NCBI RefSeq assembly: GCF_963675165.1 | Contig: NC_087384.1 | Location: 5,449,182 to 5,513,181, forward strand | Direction of reading: 5' to 3' | DNA: 64,000 nucleotides | Origin: Halichondria panicea | Taxonomy: Eukaryota; Porifera; Demospongiae; Suberitida; Halichondriidae | Part shown: piece by piece, positions 59,131-64,000 of the stretch | Position numbering within the stretch: position 1 is the first letter of the stretch | Layout: each line of letters starts with the position of its first letter | Position numbers and translations under genes: made by a program | Notes under the pieces: model-generated | The model's database searches: none | What the model saw: the letters and a program-made list of their open reading frames with translations, nothing else | What the model was told of the DNA's origin: nothing

Positions 59131-60263
59131 ATGCCGTCAGGAGGAGGCAGTGGAGGCGATTTGCTCTTTGGATTTGTTTGCGGGGTCATATCTACATTAG
59201 GTGTTTTGCTCGTTTGTGGCATAATAATTGGTGTTGCGATAGGACTAAATAGGGCAGGCGAGTCCATGGACAATTCAGATGACGATTCAGATTCTACTGT
59301 TACTATTTCCACTGACTTTTACTCACCAGGAGATAGTCGGCTGTTGTCTCTATCCTCGTTCTTTTGCGATGGTGGTTCTCTTGAGCTCTCGTCCAATTCA
59401 GTTGATGCTGAACTGTTTTTTATCAACGACACAAGTATACCACCTCTGAATGACACTAATCAATTTACTGTTTCTATCGAGTCGACAATTGCTTCAACAG
59501 AGTTTCGATTCTGGCAGTATCATCTTCATCCCAACTCTAACATATCAGTCTCTGTATGCACAGATCTGTTGGTTGATGTTCACATTGGGAAAGGCAATGA
59601 TAACGCAAATAGTTGGGCTACTAACCCTATAGCCAAGATTTGGCTGAGATATTCCAATATGCACCTGCCTGTTATAATGATTTGCCGAATACATCTACCA
59701 TTTCATATCGAGTCGAGCAAGAAGATGAGTACTATGTAATTTTACATAATTCGCTATCAATGGAGATCTCTGTAAACGCTTCTTTATACTTTGAGAGAAC
59801 AGAATACAGTGCCCCAGATTTAAATTCCAAGGAGTCGTGTAATGTCAGTGAACAAGGAAACTGCCTAGTAGGCATTGACTATAGTACTGGGTCTCAACAA
59901 TTCTTGGTAATTACCTCTATCCCCAAGCGTGTGGACTGGGGTGAGAATGTCAGAGTTTCGCTAATTTGTGACCAGAGAGGATGGGCCTATGCAGTTGTTA
60001 TCTTGGTGCCCATTTCTGTAACAATCGCCCTTATTGTAGCCGTGGTGTTGGGAATTGTCTGTTATTATAAATATAGTACTACCACCAAATCAGCAAACAT
60101 CGAAATGCCTCGGAGTGACTTCAACCCTAACCCTCCTCCAAATATCTCTGGAAATGTGCACACGATTGCGAGTGATTTCGACCCTGACCCTCCGACCAAT
60201 AATTCAAGAAGTGTTGACAAGATTGACCCAGACTTCAACCAGGATTATCTTCCTGAGAACTAA
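59131..60263 (+). pseudogene. Glycine-rich two-transmembrane protein, family member C (frameshifted)
   Basis: It opens MPSGGGSGGD with a much shorter Gly run than A or B, then helix 1 (VISTLGVLLVCGIIIGVAIG) and the family ectodomain. Near 59628 two extra bases (CCTATAGCC against CCTAGCC in member B) shift the frame. The match continues in the next frame from about 59640 to 60263, with VSEQGNCLVGIDYSTGSQQF and CDQRGWAYAVVILVPIS. A longer tail has two DFDPDPP-like repeats. Apart from the indel the frame is intact, so the break is recent or an assembly error. It is close to member B. Confidence 0.8.
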
Positions 60264-61317
60264 TATAGTTTGTGTGATGTACATGTGTATATATATAATG
60301 CTTCACAACCTGGTTAAATGCAGATTTAGTCTAGTTTTTAATGCAATAGTTTTGTCTCACTTTGCTTTTATTTTAACACTTTTTTAATATGCATGGAGCG
60401 TTTCAGAAGAGCATGTGAGTGCAAGCTCGAGTTAATTCCGTGACTCGGTGCCGAATACGTGCCAAGACAATGTGTATTATAGTGTCAGAGCTGTTATATT
60501 TAGCAGGTATGTGTCCGATGCGTGGGTAGAAGAATACCAGACACGCACGGCGTACTCACCCTGTGACCCATGGCTTGCATGTCACGGTACTCACTCACAC
60601 TTCACATTATATGTTAATTCACCATCTGAACTGTGCCATATAATTATAGCAGATATATTGGCACACAGAGGTCAACATAGATGGGTGTGGCCCGCCTCCA
60701 AAGGGGAGACGGGTAGGAGCCCTACATACATGTATAATTATATATTATTTACTGATTCAGTCCGTATCCTAGGTGATGTCCAGTAATTATATTATATAAT
60801 TACTTCCCCCAGGCACTATTCTTATAATCTACTTCCTCAGCAGATTTGAATTGATATGATGCATCTTGACAAAATTTGGTACATTGCACGCAATAAAATT
60901 CAAAAATGTTGTGTAAGCTTGACAGTATTGAACTGAACTAGCTGAAGCCTGTAATCAAATTCTTGCTCTGTGCTTTCTCAGTAGTCAAGGCTGTGGCTCA
61001 GAAGTAGACAATTACAAGTAGACTGTGGTGTTGTTGACAATAACAGACTAGTTCAGAGCTACAGTACAGGTAGATAGCTAGCTAGCTACATGTACAAACC
61101 TCACAGCTGCATTTAGTGGTGGGCGGGTCTGGTCAAAGTTTATGCATGGCTTCCAGCTAGCTGAACCTAGCTAGCTCATGTAGCTCCACAGTAGTACTGC
61201 TAGTTCTATGCCTGTAACTGTTCTAACTGCATAATTCTGAGGCTGTGAGAGCAAGTTTGACTGTCTCCACTGATGTTCAAATGACTGTTTTGCTGTTTTT
61301 GCAGTAAATAAATCAGT

Positions 61318-61424
61318 TGTTGACTGGTTGCCTAGTAATTATGGTTTATAAACAACCTCAGCCTCGGGCTACGCCCTCGGCATTGGTTGTTTATAAGCCA
61401 TAATTACTAGTCAACCAGTCAATA
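61318..61424. repeat. Foldback with about 40-bp arms
   Basis: TTGACTGGTTGCCTAGTAAT continues through GGTTTATAAACAACC. It is mirrored by GGTTGTTTATAAGCC and ATTACTAGTCAACCAGTCAA. The loop holds CCTCGGGCTACGCCCTCGG, itself palindromic and like the loop of the 19.4-kb foldback. Confidence 0.85.
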
Positions 61425-61439
61425 ACTATAACATAATTA

Positions 61440-61525
61440 TAGCCTCGATCCCAGGCCGAGTTTTCGCTTTTATAACGGGTAGGCTAACGTTATAAAAGCG
61501 AAAACTCGGCCTGGGATTGAGGCTA
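61440..61525. mobile_element. TAGCC-ended foldback, about 36-bp arms
   Basis: TAGCCTCGATCCCAGGCCGA continues as GTTTTCGCTTTTATAACG. The exact mirror ends in TCGGCCTGGGATTGAGGCTA. Only one or two mismatches. Confidence 0.85.
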
Positions 61526-61984
61526 AGATAAGAAGCAAAGAACAAGCTATAGATTTAGACCAGAATAGCTCACAGTTTAGAGACTAATTGTTTTGCTTGC
61601 CTACTAACTAGCTAACTGCAGCAAGATTCCGAAGAAAGGGAGTGCTCAGCAGATAATCAGATACAATAACTTGAGCTGCAGAGTAGTAGAGATCCAGAAA
61701 AATGGGGGGATTTGCCCCCTTTGCCACCCCCTGGCTACGCCACTGGACCCCAAGTGGAGTATGTATGGTTTTTTGGTCAAATACAATTATGACTAAAATT
61801 AAATTATACACTTCCGCTTATTGAGGAAGTTACGGGTGTGTTTTCAATTAAAATGCTATGAATATCATTATCATTAAAATGCCTCAATCCGTGAGAAACT
61901 ACAAATTGACTATGCATGGCCGAACTTAGTCGATCCCGTGGAAAATATCGAGGGTGACTAAATTTACACAATATCAAGAGTATA

Positions 61985-62305
61985 ATTAAGATAGAGAAGA
62001 GAGTATCGATACTGTACATCAGATGTATGCGGAGAGTAACATGTTGAAATTTGCACACTGACCAATCCAAGTGTGGGTGATGTAATCTATCAAGAAAGTA
62101 GATTACATCACCCACACTTGGATGGGTTGATAGATTACACCACCCACGCTTGGATTGGTCAGTGTGCAATTCCAAGCGTGACAGATACTAGCCTCGAATC
62201 CAGGTCGATTAAAATACGTATTTTAATCTGCCTGGTCTCGAGGCTAGACAGATACAGGAAGTCACGTTACTCTCCGCATGATGTACAGTTTCGATACTCT
62301 CTCTA
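61985..62305. repeat. Composite nested foldback
   Basis: The outer arms AGAGAGTATCGATACTGTAC...GCGGAGAGTAAC and GTTACTCTCCGC...CGATACTCTCTCT enclose an inner foldback (62051-62169). The inner unit TTGCACACTGACCAATCCAA occurs once forward and once in reverse. GTGTGGGTGATGTAATCTA occurs once forward and twice in reverse. A TAGCC element (62189-62246) is inserted between the inner and right outer arms. Confidence 0.8.
62189..62246. mobile_element. TAGCC-ended miniature foldback with 9-bp target duplication
   Basis: TAGCCTCGAATCCAGGTCG and CCTGGTCTCGAGGCTA are the ends. AAAATACGTATTTT is the centre. GACAGATAC flanks both sides (62180-62188 and 62247-62255). Confidence 0.88.
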
Positions 62306-62358
62306 TGTCATATACTCTGACAATACTGATCCAGAGCTCATATAAATAAAATATAAAC

Positions 62359-64000
62359 ATGGCAGAACAAGGTCTTCATCTTGCTTGTAAGAAAGGTCAC
62401 TATCAGACTGTTGAAACTCTCCTGAACCATGGATACAATGTGAACGGAAGAGATTCTCATGGAATAACTCCTCTCATGTATGCATGCTTACATGGCCACA
62501 CTGACATTGTGAGGCTGCTACTGAGTAAAGGGGCTGATGTCAACATGCAAGACCATAATGGGTGGTCTGCTCTGATGGCAGCAAGCAAAGATGGACATAC
62601 AGATGTCATCCACATATTGATAGAAAAAGGAGTACAAGTGAACATGCAAAAGAAAGATGGGTGGTCTGCTCTGATGGCAGCTAGTCAAAATGGGCATAGT
62701 CATTCTGTCAAAGTATTGATAGAAAAGGGAGCACAAGTGAACATGCAAATGAAGAATGGATTGTCTGCTCTGATGATAGCATGCGAAAATGAACATAACA
62801 GTGTCGTCAAACTATTGATAGAAAAAGGAGCACGAATGAACATGCTAAGGAATGATGGGTGGTCTGCTCTCATGATAGCATGTTATTGTGGAAGAGGGGA
62901 AGTAACTCAAATACTGCTTGACCATCACGCTGATACAAATATTCAAGATACAGATGGTAAAACTGCATTTAGCTGTGCATGTGAAACAGGGCACACTGAG
63001 ATAGTTGAATTATTGCTATCCTGCAAGCATATAAAGACACTACCTCAAACAGTGCATGCAGATACATTTTCCACGCCCAAATCTTCGGAACAGGAAAAAG
63101 GTGATTGTATTTCTAGATCCATACCATGCATGCACTTTGTCAATTCAAACTCTGTTGTACAGAAAAATACAATGTTTCACAACCTGAAGAGGTAGAATCA
63201 GTCACCAATGCAGTGCGAGGGAAATGTCTGGGTGCATTTGACCAGCACACACAAGATATACAGAGAACAACATCTCCATCCAAACAAGTCAAAATCGAAC
63301 AAGGTATGAATATGTTCAGTTAATTATATATACTCAGTGACATAATTATGCTATATATATTATTATACTCTTGCTACTACAGACCTGTCCTTGAAGGGTT
63401 TGTCCATGGAGCTGAAGACAGTGACAAACCCGATAATAAGGAAAAACAACCAACAAGGTTAGTAAATAGCAGAAACTATAGAGCACTGAAGTGCAAACCC
63501 TCGGCTTAATTTGAAGTTTAGTGAGTCTACATGCAGCCTCGAGTCAAAGTCGCGTGTTAATCTTCTATGGGCCGGGCCAGCAATGTGCAGGTTTAATTTA
63601 GCTTTTGCTCGCTTTTATTCGACAACAAAGTTTTTAACATCAAAATCTGCCAAATTTAAAACTATACTATACCTTTTGTGTTGAGGCTATCCATGGCACA
63701 AACACAGTGCTATCGCATCCAGGTGAGTCACACAGACAGACAGACAGACTGACTGACTACCATAATTAATTAATATATACCCTCAAAATATGTTACCTTA
63801 TAAGGTATATAGTAGTGCATCAGTTGAATTCCGGCACTTATCGGTAAATGTAAATCTATTTATAGGAATGAAGTTACTATAATTATAATAGGTATATATA
63901 TAGGATTCTATTAATATCACAACTTAACAGAATAAATTTGATACAGAGCATTATTATAAGGATTTAGAATTTAAAAGAGATAATGTCCGATCAAATACAG
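62359..64000 (+). CDS. Ankyrin-repeat protein, 5' part (continues beyond window)
   Basis: Exon 1 (62359-63100) encodes about 247 aa with seven ankyrin repeats starting at residue 5. Repeat cores include GHTDIVRLLLSKGADVN, DGWSALMAASKDGHTD and GHTEIVELLLS. Repeats 3-6 are very alike (WSALM, EKG), suggesting recent internal duplication. After the repeats comes a polar linker. Splicing at EQEK|G fits exon 2 (63163-63303, EKYNVSQPEEVESV...) and exon 3 (63383-63457, DLSLKGLSMELKTV), both in phase. Reading through exon 1 instead gives a stop at 63195. The C-terminal domain lies outside the window, so its pathway cannot be told. Ankyrin stacks bind other proteins. Confidence 0.8.

Larger units (their letters stand above)
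60264..62358. other. Intergenic region with foldback elements
   Basis: Contains the foldbacks listed at 61.3-62.3 kb and a transposon end at about 61700-61745 (GGCTACGCCACTG). A 112-codon frame at 60448 has no convincing match. Confidence 0.55.

Noticed and set aside
60448..60786. 112-codon frame with DAWVEEYQ, considered as a discoidin (F5/8C) exon
   Set aside because: Only one short segment fits; no Cys pattern, no splice partners and no second block, so chance similarity is likelier.

Overview
The window is eukaryotic and almost certainly from a sponge (Porifera, probably a demosponge). It has no operons. Its genes are split by GT-AG introns of tens of bases to about 4 kb. The animal families present (integrin beta, NO-sensing guanylate cyclase, Ig-type receptor, DH-PH RhoGEF, PIG-T) sit among very AT-rich non-coding DNA packed with foldback and MITE-type repeats. 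The sponge assignment is inferred from this combination and from a multi-pass membrane protein family that I know from sponges and cnidarians. No species name can be read from the sequence.

Layout. 0.2-1.5 kb: decayed C-terminal part of a multi-pass membrane protein (minus). 2.6-6.6 kb: DH-PH Rho guanine-exchange factor in 11 exons (minus), with a tRNA-Leu(AAG) gene in one intron. 6.97-13.07 kb: PIG-T, a GPI-transamidase subunit, in 12 exons (plus), head to head with the RhoGEF across 366 bp. Its last intron holds a 1.09-kb foldback element carrying a broken RecQ-helicase fragment. 13.25-20.40 kb: soluble guanylate cyclase beta-type subunit in 8 exons (plus). 20.4-22.6 kb: repeats. 22.6-25.3 kb: two tandem, frame-broken copies of a bacterial-looking GH5 glycoside hydrolase. 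27.0-29.9 kb: single-Ig transmembrane receptor with a tyrosine-bearing tail (minus).

32.2-36.6 kb: three members (one degraded) of an unnamed glycine-rich two-transmembrane protein family. 38.9-56.8 kb: an integrin beta gene of 25 exons (894 aa), with introns loaded with repeats, a truncated LTR-retrotransposon gag and nested MITEs. 59.1-60.3 kb: a fourth, frameshifted member of the glycine-rich family. 60.3-62.3 kb: foldback elements. 62.4 kb to the end: an ankyrin-repeat gene that runs off the window.

For the RhoGEF, PIG-T, guanylate cyclase, Ig receptor and integrin I placed every coding exon by splice sites and reading phase. Each assembled length is a multiple of three with no internal stop, which strongly supports the models. 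The genes do not form one pathway. Several act at the cell surface: integrin, Ig receptor, two-TM proteins, and GPI anchoring in the ER. The most unusual coding feature is the integrin cytoplasmic tail. It lacks NPxY and instead carries three N-x-A-Y repeats plus an ITAM-like tyrosine pair on small phase-0 exons. The Ig receptor tail carries the same N-x-A-Y motif.
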